This document shows, one piece after another, positions 43,801 to 55,200 of a stretch of 64,000 nt of DNA. The stretch is from the NCBI GenBank assembly GCA_963931925.1, contig OZ007570.1:71553421-71617420 (forward strand), in the 5' to 3' direction. Position numbers and translations under genes: made by a program. The notes beneath the pieces are model-generated. The model was given only the letters and a program-made list of their open reading frames with translations. It had not been told where the DNA came from and did no database searches. Each line of letters opens with the position of its first letter. The stretch's first letter is position 1. The stretch comes from Onchidella celtica. Taxonomy: Eukaryota > Mollusca > Gastropoda > Systellommatophora > Onchidiidae.

Positions 43801-45110
43801 TTTGTCATGGTGGGCGCATATGCGCTAATGAGGGTGGCTGACTGGCTTTTCCCAACTGGGATCCTGAGTGTCATTAGCCTGTCATTTATTTCAATTGGCA
43901 TGGACTGCAAGTTTCTGACAAGGTCATTTTTAATTGCAAACCCAACACCATGCTGTCTCGGTTCGACTGCAACCTTGCCTTTCCAGAAGAAGGTGTATTC
44001 ACCACTGAGCTCTTTGAGTTGGCCACTATCAGGGAGTCTGGTCTCACTGAGTGCCACTATGTCCAGGTTGTACCTGCTGAGCTCAATGGCAATAAGTGCA
44101 GTGCGTCTTTCCGGGTTGTTTGAGTTGTCCTGTAGTGTGCGTATAATCCAGGCTCCTAGCCTGAGTAAGCTGAATTTCTTTTTGTTTCGACCGCAAAAAG
44201 GGATCCCCACTGGTCGCGGTATACCAGTCAGGGTGATGTGAAGTGGGCTTTCTTTAGGGCACCTTTTCTAGCCCCTTCCTCAGTTGAGGTGAGCAGTGCT
44301 ATCCTTAAATAAGGCTGCTCAGCTACTGTGGGTGCTGCCTCCCCACGCCTCCACTTCAATCGACGATGAAGCGACCATAGCCCACAGCCACCAACGTGTA
44401 GGTCTGTGCTAACAGCTTCCAGTCTATCCAAACCTGCTGCCACCGCACTCGCCCATCGCCGTTGGAATTTTGAGAGGAAAGAAGACGAGACAAAGATGAA
44501 AGAAGACGAGGTGAGTGTTAAGACTGGCGCAAAGAATTTGTTTTTAGTGAGAAAGAGCTGCGCAAACATCAGACTCACTCTCTCGCCTGGACACAACTTA
44601 TCCAAGTGGCAAGACAGGGTCAAGACGACTGGAAATGTATCCAGGTGCCGGAGGATGCCAGAGGGACAGTCATATTGCCTGACCGGCTGCCTGTAGGCTA
44701 CTTCACAGCCTCGCAGTCCCAACTGTCTAGGGTGAAAGACCCAAACCAAAGAACACCAATACTGGTGGATGCTCTGTGTCACGATATCCAGGCCAGAGTG
44801 ACGGTATATTGCCATCTGCCCTATCAATCAACCACTGGCCTGCTGCCGCCAGCTTCGAAGCTGCGTCCGGGAAGTTTGCTCAATTCTTTGTCTGTGATTT
44901 AGGCAAACAAGCCTATGACCACACCGCTACCGGGGGCCAATATGAAGGACTCAAGTACTGAGGGTCACATTGTGCCCTAGCATGTGGCCGTTGGGTTAGA
45001 TGAAACCTCCTCCGCCCTGGCCGTTTGCACCGACAGGTGCACGCCCACTGATACCATGCTAGCGTACCAGTTCATGAAGCAGGTTGTACTGGATTACATG
45101 TTACCAGTAG
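40862..45110 (-). mobile_element. Full-length LINE with C2H2 finger, one intact ORF
   Basis: A non-LTR retrotransposon on the minus strand: a GC-richer 5' leader (about 45110-44211), one ORF (44210-40983), a short 3' UTR and a TCATCATCATA-type tail near 40865. The 5' limit is judged from composition only; no target duplication was found. The whole ORF implies a young copy. Confidence 0.8.
40983..44210 (-). CDS. LINE endonuclease-reverse transcriptase with C2H2 finger
   Basis: A 1075-residue ORF without stops. Residues 15-265 form an APE-type endonuclease (ALSETRLPDSG, LILLGDFNARVG, HLIDYVIL, GIDHRLIVCKL), which nicks target DNA. The reverse transcriptase follows (ADMIFAARQIQEKC, VDLTKAFDTV, GVKQGCVLAPTLFSIMF, LLFADDCALLAH near residue 760), then the WAGHVVRMPDSR region and a C-terminal zinc finger CHLCGRVCRAKIGLISHMRS followed by H. 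The catalytic FADD and endonuclease residues look intact. Such proteins are often labelled craniofacial development protein 2-like in databases; the clade is probably Ingi/RTE-like but is not settled here. Confidence 0.9.
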   Translation of the reverse strand: MGIPFCGRNKKKFSLLRLGAWIIRTLQDNSNNPERRTALIAIELSRYNLDIVALSETRLPDSGQLKELSGEYTFFWKGKVAVEPRQHGVGFAIKNDLVRNLQSMPIEINDRLMTLRIPVGKSQSATLISAYAPTMTNPDEAKDKFYSDLESVICSVPAADKLILLGDFNARVGSEISAWPNVFGPHGVGSCNNNGLRLLTLCAEFGLFITNTNFSLPVRNRTSWMHPRSKHWHLIDYVILRKTDRKDVLVTKAMCGAECGIDHRLIVCKLRLTLRRNRRPQGKAPPKRLNVSKLCSAEKQSELSSELSSKLDCVTFDPENIEQSWTDLNTTVHSCASSTVGFPVRKHQDWFNDNDNEIKVLIKEKNSLIQAHFSDPSSTAKADALRACKGVLQKKLRKMKNDWLEERVRETQKYADTNNTRKFFESPRAVFGPSRSGITPLLASDGSTRIVELNAIIQRWAEHFGGVLNRPSNINTESIDRLPQTPINAALAKPFTANETRTATNQMSFNKSPGVDSIPAEVYAFGGEKLIERLTELFNHMLKAGKLPQDFKDASIIHLYKNKGDSQVCDNHRGISLLSIGGKILARMLLNRLLDHLSSNDLLPESQCGFRKERGTADMIFAARQIQEKCMEQNKALYITFVDLTKAFDTVCREGLWKILAKFGCPPEFITIVRQFHDGMQAAVKSNGNVSEPFAVTNGVKQGCVLAPTLFSIMFSAMLQEAFSSPPQGVSIKYRTDGSLFNLRRLQAKTKTKSSQVCDLLFADDCALLAHDEDSMQNCVDKFSSACDNFGLTISTKKTEVLHQPTPDDKYPVTPNIKVHDSLLKVSENFTYLGSTLSSAARVDTEILPRISKASSAFGRLRKRVWDVAGIRTDIKLKVYNAVVLPTLLYGAETWTVCQSHARKLNHFHLACLRKILRIKWQDKIPDTEVLNRAKELSIFCHLKKIQLRWAGHVVRMPDSRLPKQIFFSELSNGTRNVGAPKRRYKDTLKQSLKAFAIDVSEWEKLSLDRANWRAALTRGSKAWEADRVQQAIKKRERRKKKPSGTEPTEHSCHLCGRVCRAKIGLISHMRSHKS

Positions 45111-48100
45111 CAGATTTTTCTGACCTGACATAGATGCACAGTAAACTTTGTTTTATTCGCACAATAACATATCCTTTAAATTTTTGAAGAAAAAGAAAAA
45201 AAAAGCAACAAAATTATACAAATGTTAATCTTCCATGTCAATAACCATCTTTTCTGTCCTAGATAAGGCAGGAAGAATGGATGATGGGGTCCCGCAGACT
45301 GGGGAATCTTTTCTCTTGTCTGGAATAAGCGCTTTCATTTGGAGGCAACAATCACAAGTTATTATTTGTAGACTGTAAGCCTAATAATAATTTTTTTTTA
45401 CTTGATTTCTGGGTCAACGTCTTTAAATAAATCTGTACTGGGTTTTTAGTGGGCTTCAAAGTCATCCTGGCCAATTCCCAAATCTGGCTAGAGATGGGCT
45501 ATACTAACCTGGTCTATATCTAGTTATCTCAGCTTTGCGCTTTCCTCCTCAAAGGATGGTGGGCGGGACACGAAGTAACACTTTTTTTTTTTTTTCTTTT
45601 AAGAGCTCAGATTGAAATGCGATTTTGAATGTATTCATTCAGTGCATGACTCAGTGATCACTAAATAAAGAAATAATAGGTACCTAATTAAGCGAACAGA
45701 GATGAACAACTTCAATTTTTTTTAAATATATAGATGCCTATATAGGTGTGTTTGAACATACATGTAGATACTCGAAGGAATTAAAAGTGAAGACCAAGAT
45801 AAATAAATAGATAAATAGATAAATAGATGAGTATGAGAGAAAACATATATAACCAAGTAAATGAATACACAGCTGTCTATGGGGACTATCCTGGGGATCG
45901 GACCCAACTTGAGTCTTTTATATCCCAGAATTGTTAACTACTGAATTCTGTGTTGTCGGCCTTCTCGAAGTAACACTTATTAACCTTACTAGTGCCAGGA
46001 TTCCTTTCTTCATTGCCAACACTGAGCCGGCGACATGGTCACTTCCTGTCGGCTGAATTGAATTATTTGAAAATGGGTCTGTGCTTTTGTTTTCTTTTGG
46101 GAGAGCATCGGGTGAGCCCGTTCAAAAAACGGGGCTGCGCTGGAACAGAACTGGTGCGGGTCTGCGCTGATTGGGTTGGGCAATGGGTGTGACAAACTGA
46201 GTGGACCCAGCACCAGCACAGTACCAGCCTAACTATCGTGAGATAGATATCGCGTGTGTGTTGTCTCATTCATTCATGACACAAAATGGCAGCCCAGCAA
46301 CTAATGTTTCTATTGTTTTAAAAGGAGACGCTATTACAGGAAGCGTAGATACTGGATCCATCAGATAGACCAGAAAAGAGTAACTTATGACGAATACCAT
46401 CATGTTTTGGACGAAGTTTTGGTGGATGAAGAAACATGATTTTACTACCTAGGAATGAAGCCAGGCATGTTTTACCTTTTGCTTGAGTTGATAAGCACAT
46501 GTACTCAGCAAAGGGAAACTTTCTGAAGTCTCTTCCACCAAAAGAACGCCTCGTTATAGCAACGAGGTGACATTATTCACATGATTTCTATACTTCTATA
46601 TCCTGCGATAATTCAATGGACATTAATTAGTTATCAAATTTCTACCACATTAAAAGTAAAGCATAATAGTGATGACGATAGTGATAATGATGATCATAAT
46701 GATGACGATGATAATAATAGTAATGACAATATAATAATAATAATAATAATAATAATAGTATTACAATGTTTGTACTTCCTGCCACAGCCTAATAAAGCCT
46801 TAATAACACTGAAAATACACCCCAAAAACTTTTTTTTTAACAACAGATTCGCATCCCGACATATAGTTCCAACGACACATTTTTCCTGCATATATTAACG
46901 GCACTATAGTTCTGGGAGTGTAACAGTTGTGTTTTGTATGTTGATTTTTTTTTTTTGCAACATATTGCAGTTGTAGTTATTGTAACATATTTAAGACGGG
47001 ATCTTTTCGTGAAACCAAATATATTGCGACAACCTCTTTGTTTGGACCAAATTGATGGGACTGAAACCCAAAACTTTAATCAGGGATTCAAGTCCAATAG
47101 CAAAAAGCATGCCAGTGCTGCCCATAACCAAGTGAACACATGCATGTTGCTATAGTCTTCTCATTTGCATTGTAATTGTCGAGCAAAACGATGAGTCTCC
47201 CAATAGTAAGATTATTTTTGTATATTATTCTATCCCCTGGGCTGCGCGTGGGAGGTCTGTGTGGGCAAGGTCATTGTTCTTCTCAAACTACATGTTTCTG
47301 TTGTACCGTTATCCCACACAATGCTGCAAATTTATGCACAATACCTTAGTCTGAAGTGATTCATCAGAACGACCTAAATTGTGTTGTTTATCAGCCATGA
47401 CTGACTGTAACTGACTGGTTAGTGAGTCACGTTACTATGAAATCATTGTCGTGCAGTTTGCCTTTACCTACACATCACAAAAGTCTGTTTTCTGACTTCA
47501 CCACTGTATAATATTTTAGTGTTTGCAATTCCCTCCCTGATTGGAAAAAACATATTCATTCGTGAATGAATATTTCTGCTTTCCACATAAATCAGTGTCA
47601 ACTGATTTTGTTTTGACAACTGACTGTGTTTTGACAAGTGACAATCTTGTCTTGTATAAAATTTGAGACTAGTACGTATGGCGACACTTCGCTAAGCATG
47701 CCTGTGATAATTGTTGACTGCTTTATGAAAATCACCCACACAAAGGAAAATTTGTTTTCACTTAAGCTTGCATTCCATCAGGTGTTCTGAAGAAGTTAAG
47801 ATGAAACAAAATAAATTCCATTCCCAAAACGGACAGTTGTCGTTTAACAGAAAATCAAGGTAACTGTGTCAAATAAGAAAGATTACTCCCATTTCATCTA
47901 CGTATGCGCTAACCCACAGAATTTCAGTTGGCGGTCGCTCAGTGTATTTCAACACGCTTGACCTGTCAAAATGCCATGGCACCAGAAGTCTACCCAACAT
48001 CTGTACTTTCCTTTAGCATGAATGGTGTTAATCACAAAAAAAGCACAGTAATATTGTAGCATGTAAGCAATGGATGAAAATGACATATCCGTTCACATGA

Positions 48101-48329
48101 GGTATCTTCCAGTTATAGGTAATGACACACTATGATTATCTACCTATAGCATCTGCTTGGACTAGACATAGGAAGTGCAGACTATTAGTCGTAAAAATGA
48201 AGCAACAATTAAAAATAACAATTAGTTGTTTATCCGTCACCACTGTGAATCCCTCTACAACAAAGTTTGAAAGTAGAGATTATAAATGGTAAAACCACAG
48301 CAGAGCCTTTGTGTTGAGGCTGGTGAATG
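45111..48329. other. Unassigned intergenic sequence with microsatellites
   Basis: A TAGATAAA-type repeat lies at about 45798-45830 and GAT/AAT tracts at 46672-46760. A few frames of 60-105 codons show no family resemblance. No exon or element end is recognised. Confidence 0.45.
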
Positions 48330-51300
48330 ATAATAATAATAATAATAATAATATATAAATTTATATAGCGCCAGGACTAAAACATTAAAAGCTCTAGGCG
48401 CTGTACACAGTAAAAAATCATAAAAGCACATTCAAATAAACTTACACACACACAGACAAACTAGTTTTATACATCCATAGCAAGCTATAAAATTCAGTTT
48501 TTAAAAAGAAATGTTTTTAATCTGTTTTTAAATATGTTTAGAGAGGCAGAATTTCGAACCTCTTGTGGTAAAGAATTCCACACACACGGACCAAAACAAC
48601 TAAAAGCTCTATCTCCATAATTTGATGTTTTACACCTGGGAACAACCAGTTTGTTTTCTGTAGTAGATCTTAAAAATCTATCAGACTCATGTTTTTTCAA
48701 AAGTTCCGAAAGATAGGAGGGAGCTGAACCTTCAAGACATTTGTAAACCAAAACTGCAGCTTTAAATTTTATTCTGTTTTCAACAGTAAGCCAGTGAAGT
48801 TGGTCAATAAGGCTTGAGGCAGATTCTCTTTTTGATTTTCTAAAAATCAGTCTAGCTGCATTATTCTGAATTATCTGAAGGCGTTTTATTTTGTTGCTCG
48901 GAATTCCAAAGAGCAGAGAGTTACAATAATCAAGCTTTGAAAACATAAGTGAAGTGATAAGTATTCGAGTTGCCTCTTGGGATATGAATGGACGAATAGA
49001 GCTGATGTTTTTTAATTGAAACATTAATGATCGACATAATGAACTTATTTGATTTTCCATGCTGAGATCTGATTCTAAAATTGTGCCTAAGTTTTTAACT
49101 TTATTCACGTTTGCTACAGTGCTTTCACCAAGATTTAATTTTACATTTTTAATTGCAGTATTTTGTCTTTTCTTTCCAATAATCATAACTTCTGTTTTGT
49201 CTTCATTTAGCTTTAGTTTGTTTTGGTTCATCCATTCTTTTGTGTCCATAATACACTTTTCACTATCTTTTATAACATTGTCAACATGACCTAAAGTCGT
49301 ACCAGGGTGATATAGTTGGACATCATCAGCATACTGATGGTAATAAAAACCATGATCTTTAAAAATATTAGACAGGGGCCCAATGTACATAATAAAGAGA
49401 GTAGGACCTAAAACTGAGCCTTGTGGAACACCATATGGCAGTATGTATTCTTTTGATTTTATGTTATCTGTTACAACAATTTGTTTTCGGTCACATAGAT
49501 AGGACCTGAACCATTTCAGAGCTATACCAGAGATCCCATAGGTTGCTTCTAATCTGCAAAGAATAATTTCATGATCTATAGTGTCGAAGGCAGCTGATAG
49601 ATCAAGAATGTTTAAACAGGAAACCAAGCCCTTGTCCAGTAATCCAAACAAATCATTAACAATCCTCAATAAAGCAGTTTCAGTGCTACAATTTGCACGA
49701 TATGCTGACTGGAATGATTCACAGAGAGCGTTATTGTTTAGATGACCAAGTAGTTGTTTTAAAATTACTTTCTCTAAAATCTTTGATAAAAATTGAAGAT
49801 TAGATACTGGTCTATAGTTTTTCAAGTTTTCAGAGTCAAGATTAACTTTCTTAAGCAAAGGTTTAACGAGTGCAACTTTATAGGTCTCTGGCACAGCACC
49901 TGTACATAAAGAAGTGTTAATAATTTTTGTGATGGATGGTAAAAGATCAGGTAAGCATTTTTTTAACAAGTCTGTGGGCATGGGATCTAGTTCACATTGC
50001 TTAGTAGCAGCAGAACAAATTATGTCATTGATTTCATCACTGGTAACTTCACTGAAACAAGAAAGATTATTCCCAACAAATACAGAATTTTCACTAGTTA
50101 TATCACAACTACTTAAATTGTCTCTAATTTTTTCTATTTTGTCCATGAAGAAGTCCCCAAATGCATTAGGCAGATGTTCCTTTTCTATTGAAGTTGGCAG
50201 GTTGATCCTTTTCTGTTTGCCCAACAAATCATTGGACAAATTGAAAAATTGTTTTGAATTTTGAATTTCACCAAACCTTGAGTTGTAATAGTCACATTTA
50301 GCTTTTCGAATGGTGTCATTCACAAGTTTTTTATGGTGAATGTATATTTCTTTGTCAATTTGTAACTTTGTTTTCTTCCATTTCCTTTCTGCTCGTCGCC
50401 TGGCCTGTTTTGCTGCTTTTGTTTCCAACGTGAACCATGGTGATGGTGCCCTGTCGGTCACAGTCCTTGATGTTTCCGGAGCATGACTGTTTAAGACGCT
50501 TTGGATTTTTTCTGTCAGAACTTCAGCATTGATGTGTTCTGAGTCAGCCAACGTTGTTCTCAAATCTAATTTGAAATTTTCTAAGTTAATTTTCTTCACG
50601 TCTCTGCATTTTACATTCTTTTTCTTTGGCAGGGGTTTCTTGTAAGGAATGTCGAAATATAGAAAATGGTGGTCAGATATTAGTTTGTTGGTATTTACCA
50701 CCGCTGATGCAAAAGTAAATTTGGACGAAGTAACAATCCAATCAAGAATATGGCAAAATTTGTGTGTGCTGGACTCAACATGTTGTGTCATTTGATGTTC
50801 ATGAAATAAAAGTTTCATAAAATTTACATCAGCAGATGTTTTGGAGTCGTAATGCAAGTTAAAATCACCCATGAAGACAAGTTCCTGCTTTTCGATGTTG
50901 TTTAAAATCAAAATTTCTTCAAATTGTGTAAAAAAATCTGATGTTTTGAGATTGTTTTTCTTGTTAGGTGGTGGTCTATATAGCAGGACAAATTTTATTT
51001 TCTTGTGAGGTAATGACAAAGTCATAATCGCAGACTCAAATGAAGCAACAGTATCAGGATTCTCACCAAAGTTCAAGGCCGAAGAGAGAGTATTTTTGTA
51101 GACAATACCAATGCCACCTCCATTTTTGTTCTTTCTAGGAAATGATTTATAAGAATAACTCGGTGGAGTGAGTTTAGAAATTACATGCTCATGACCGTGT
51201 TCATGGATCCAGGTTTCTGTGATAATCATGATGTCAATGTCATAGTCACCAATGATGCCACACAAGTCTGTTGTCTTATTACATGCTGACTGTGCATTAG

Positions 51301-51950
51301 TATACCCAATACGAATGTTTTTTCCACAGGTCACATCTCTAAATTTGTTTCTTGTGTCAATTGGAATCAAGTTGTTTTTATTTATTCCACTTTGATGGAA
51401 GCCTTTAACTGTATTGTTTATTTTTCTCTCACTCAGTACAGATTTTATTCTTCTTCTGGTCCCACCTCTTGCTCCCCTCTTTCTGTGTTTCTGTTTACAG
51501 ATGTGTAGATTTTTCAGTAGTTGGAAAACCTGCTTGGGCAGTTTGTTGATGTTGTTGTTATTTCTACACTGGAGCAATTGTTCTCTTGTGTAAACAAAGC
51601 TGGTCATATTTACACTAGTGTGTTCACAATAGTCTGACTCTCTACTGTCAGTAACTGGGTCACTCATGTTGTTATGCTGAGTGTTGGTGTTAAAATCAGC
51701 ACAGTGAAGCCTAAAAATGGCCACAATATAAGATAAAACATAGAATAAAATCACTTCATGTTGAAACATCTTGAAATAAATTAGATCCTCAGAATCACTG
51801 AAACAAGAGGAACTCTTTGGTGCAAACTTCAAAGTCTAATAAATATAAAATCCTTCTAAAAATTTGAAAAAACAGTTGATGAACTAAAAAAACAACAACT
51901 TCATTTGCGCTAAATAATCGGATGGATGACCATATGGTGACGTATTCAAG
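48330..51950 (-). mobile_element. Full-length L2/CR1-type LINE, one intact ORF
   Basis: The minus-strand element has one long ORF (51832-48494), a 3' UTR with AGCGCCTAGAGC and GGCGCTATATAAATTTATAT, and an (ATT)n tail at about 48330-48352. The tail signature is shared with fragments at 21204 and 27961. The 5' end is placed only roughly. Confidence 0.82.
48494..51832 (-). CDS. L2/CR1-type LINE endonuclease-reverse transcriptase
   Basis: A 1112-residue ORF with no stops. After a poorly conserved N-terminus and a basic stretch (KQKHRKRGARGGTRRRI) comes the APE endonuclease (GYTNAQSACNK, TETWIHEH, ELVFMGDFNLHYDS near residue 320, LISDHHFL). The reverse transcriptase has NYRPVSNLQFLSKILEKVI, LDLSAAFDTIDHEI, GVPQGSVLGPTLFIMYI and HQYADDVQLYHP near residue 830. 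It ends with NSLPQEVRNSASLNIFKNRL. The YHxYADDxQLY form is typical of L2-like elements. Several in-frame ATGs exist near the start; the first is used. The intact state suggests recent activity or good preservation. Confidence 0.9.
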   Translation of the reverse strand: MKFAPKSSSCFSDSEDLIYFKMFQHEVILFYVLSYIVAIFRLHCADFNTNTQHNNMSDPVTDSRESDYCEHTSVNMTSFVYTREQLLQCRNNNNINKLPKQVFQLLKNLHICKQKHRKRGARGGTRRRIKSVLSERKINNTVKGFHQSGINKNNLIPIDTRNKFRDVTCGKNIRIGYTNAQSACNKTTDLCGIIGDYDIDIMIITETWIHEHGHEHVISKLTPPSYSYKSFPRKNKNGGGIGIVYKNTLSSALNFGENPDTVASFESAIMTLSLPHKKIKFVLLYRPPPNKKNNLKTSDFFTQFEEILILNNIEKQELVFMGDFNLHYDSKTSADVNFMKLLFHEHQMTQHVESSTHKFCHILDWIVTSSKFTFASAVVNTNKLISDHHFLYFDIPYKKPLPKKKNVKCRDVKKINLENFKLDLRTTLADSEHINAEVLTEKIQSVLNSHAPETSRTVTDRAPSPWFTLETKAAKQARRRAERKWKKTKLQIDKEIYIHHKKLVNDTIRKAKCDYYNSRFGEIQNSKQFFNLSNDLLGKQKRINLPTSIEKEHLPNAFGDFFMDKIEKIRDNLSSCDITSENSVFVGNNLSCFSEVTSDEINDIICSAATKQCELDPMPTDLLKKCLPDLLPSITKIINTSLCTGAVPETYKVALVKPLLKKVNLDSENLKNYRPVSNLQFLSKILEKVILKQLLGHLNNNALCESFQSAYRANCSTETALLRIVNDLFGLLDKGLVSCLNILDLSAAFDTIDHEIILCRLEATYGISGIALKWFRSYLCDRKQIVVTDNIKSKEYILPYGVPQGSVLGPTLFIMYIGPLSNIFKDHGFYYHQYADDVQLYHPGTTLGHVDNVIKDSEKCIMDTKEWMNQNKLKLNEDKTEVMIIGKKRQNTAIKNVKLNLGESTVANVNKVKNLGTILESDLSMENQISSLCRSLMFQLKNISSIRPFISQEATRILITSLMFSKLDYCNSLLFGIPSNKIKRLQIIQNNAARLIFRKSKRESASSLIDQLHWLTVENRIKFKAAVLVYKCLEGSAPSYLSELLKKHESDRFLRSTTENKLVVPRCKTSNYGDRAFSCFGPCVWNSLPQEVRNSASLNIFKNRLKTFLFKN

Positions 51951-51954
51951 AGGT

Positions 51955-52215
51955 TTCCATTCTCAGTCTGCGACATTAGGAACCTCCCGCTCTCCTTCTG
52001 TTAAAACATGAACCTTCCACCCCCCCCCCCCCCCGCCTGAAATAACAGGGACTTGTGCAGCCCCTCTCAACCCATGGGACATCAAAAACTTCCCATAATC
52101 CCACTTCTTCACCAGAGACACCTTCATCCGCCCCCTACGACATAATCAATTTCCCACCATCTTCCCCTTCGCGAGATCAGTGATGTCACCAATCCTCCAA
52201 TTGCGACTCGGGAAC
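51955..52215. repeat. Degenerate minisatellite related to the 57-58 kb array
   Basis: Inverted relative to the main array, it contains TCTCTGGTGAAGAAG plus TGGGATTATGGGAAG and GGGAGGTTCCTAATGTCGC, the same words that make up and flank the 36-bp units at 57.17-58.4 kb. Units are irregular, with a C-run at 52020-52034. Confidence 0.6.
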
Positions 52216-55200
52216 CTTGTGTGGTTATAATCATTACAGAACCCACACACAATAATCAAAATATAGATAAAAAAGTATTCCCTTCTTGTGGATAATTAAA
52301 GGAGGTGTAGTTGTCTCTCTAGGCAATGTTGTTTTCTTCATTTGATCTTATTATTGCAGAGTGACAATGATTGAACAATAGAAAAAAAAAACCCAAAAAA
52401 ACTCAACTGTTACTTTTATTTTTCCATGTTTCTCTCACCACACAATCTATGACTGTTCCCGGTGTTAGTAACTTTGATACCACAGTCTTCTGTTCTTATC
52501 TCTGTCTCGTGCTAACTGCCACATAAGAATAAGATGAAACCTGCCATACTAAATGTATGTACTGACATTTGTGAGAATTCATAGACGAGGTCATGGAAAT
52601 GAGTCATGGTTAACCTTTCAATTTTTAACGTGTATAGTCATAGTGAAGCCAGTTTGCGAAAATATTGACCAAAATAACAGTGTGATGAGACATAACTTTT
52701 TCAAACAACAACAAACACAACAACAAATTTCTGGAGCTTTTGGAATTTTTTCAACTTAATGTTTTTTGTTTTTTTAACCAGTAAGTCTCGCTTTAGCCCT
52801 CGATGACAATGAAATAATACATATGAGAAGACTTTTAAATTGTCTGGAAGATTCATTTTTGTTCTTCCCGCTTCACTTCTGTACAATGCTTTGGATCAAA
52901 GAATATTTTGCTGTCTCAAATGGGAAGGAAAATGGAAGATGTGGAACATGCTTGATTCTGTCAACTGACCTAGTTGATGCGATGATACAGTGATGTGTGG
53001 GAGAATGGTGGCGAGCGGAATGGAAAAGTCTATTTAATTATGGAGTTGGGAGGTGGTGGAGGGTGTGAGATACGAGAACTGGGACATGTTCCATCAGTGA
53101 TGCTTCATTCCATGCACATTGTGTGGAGAGATTGGTGACAAGTATCGTATCATTAGTGTCGATAATTACTGACTGGCTAATGGCGTAGAATCTGTGGAAG
53201 GTCTTTAAATTGAAATTGTCATTCCTGTGGCGAATTTGTTAGGGATTAAGCTGAAATTTAATAGTCTGTTTTACATGTAATCTTCTCAATTTTTTAGTTT
53301 TTTCTTTCCAGACAATTTGAGGGGTGAAATAAACGAGTGTGTGTGTGGGGGGGGGGGCTGTTACCGTGTACGAAAAGGGTACACAACCTACATGTATCTT
53401 GTAAAACAAGTGTTTGATAATAAAATGCCTAGATATCGACATGTGTTTCATTTGTGACTCACTGCATTATTTCTATGTAAACGCAGGTATACAGGCCTTT
53501 TGTTGCCTGACATTTTCCCGTTTAACCTTTCAGTCGAATATTTCAGAAGTGAAAAACGAAAACCGTTTGAATGAAAATGGAAAAAAAAAAGAAAAAATAT
53601 AAACGGCCAGGAACTGATGAGTCAAATGTCAGGTAGAGCCGTGTTAGATTTACCAGAACATTCTCACTCTCCATCCTTTCTATTTCTCTCACCATCTCTA
53701 TCTCGGCATTGGGCAGGTTACCATTGAGCTGTGGTGATGTCGTGAACACGATCAAATACTTTGTCACCGATAGCTGAGTTTCATTTTCACTGACACTTCT
53801 TGGTTTCTTAGCTATTTTCTCTACAGCCATTCACTCTTAAGGGGTCGATATTGCTTTAATTTCAGTCTTGAGATCTTCTAGTTTCTTAACATTCATGGTA
53901 ATGTATAATGGGTTTGTTGGCAGGCCATTTTTCTTTATTTGTTGATTTTTCGTTGAAATGAAACCAAAGAGCAACTTATACTCGTTCAGTTATTTTCATT
54001 CGCTACATTTTGTAAACTATTAACAGGTTTGGAGTTATTTCTGTAGATTAACTACTTATAAAAAAAAAAAAACTCAATAACCGACATCCATACCAATGAT
54101 AGAAAAAATGGCCAGAAAATGTAACATTCACAAAAAAGTATAATGTCCGTTTCATTACTCACATCTTTGTGCTGGCTTCAGAATGGAAAGAACCGTTTAG
54201 GGTTATTATTGTTGTTCGTTTTTATGTAATAATTCGTTTGTCCTTATGTTAAAATGCATTTGATTCAATAATTAATTACAGTGTTTTCCCACTATTGTAT
54301 TTCAGAGGCTAAGGTCGTGCACACCCAACATTTTTGCCGTTCAGTCCACTGATGTGATCCAGCTTTCCACTGAAAATGATGACCCAATGTTTTACCCAAG
54401 TTCAGTCTTGACGTTTTCTTGCTATGTCTCTATGAATCAGCGTGTTTAAATGTGGCAATTTATATTGATGAAAACGTATGTGTATATGTATGTATTTGTG
54501 TCGAACGACCATAATAACTATGTTTGTTTCGTCCATATGTTTGTGTGGAACGTCATCACACATACAGCTGAGTGTCTCCACTGTCTAGAATGTAGTATGA
54601 TTGTGTATCGGATACAAGTTTGGGAGATGTGATACGGGGAATGGGGCTGATATCCATTCAGCACGCCTCTCCCCATTTCACAATTGCTTGCTGATGGATC
54701 TAGAAGAACAACAGGGCCGTGATAAATTGGGGCCAGTACCACCGAAGGAGCTGCCAGATCGCGGCTGTAAACATCAATGAATTTCCTCAGAGATTTCAAC
54801 TCCAGATTTTTCTTCAAAGTTCACTCCAAAAGCGTTTTCTGTACCTGGCTATAGCCACGCGGCGGTTCTAAATGACAGATTTCTTCCCCCTAGTTAAGCT
54901 GCCTTCTCAGGCTAACGAATCCCATCTACCCGAGACACGGAAAAAGGGGACAAAAGAAAAGAATGAAAAACGCCATCCAAGGACTGCCGAGAAATGAAGG
55001 AAATGAACTGACGGCCCATTTTGCGGTGGGATTCAAATTCTAAATACTAGACAAATCATTAAAAATAATAAATGAAATAAATATAGACGTCTACGTATTT
55101 ACAATTTAAAAAAAACACACTGACAAAATTTCCCCCAAAACGTTCTAGAGCGCTCCCCTGCGAAACGCAACTGGCACGACTTTTGTCATTAAAATAAAAC

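Noticed and set aside
44228-44827. 199-codon frame upstream of the first LINE ORF as an ORF1
   Set aside because: No ATG start, no coiled coil or RNA-binding motif; likely 5' leader.
54518-54817. 99-codon minus frame as a gene
   Set aside because: Somewhat protein-like but no ATG context, splice sites or known family.
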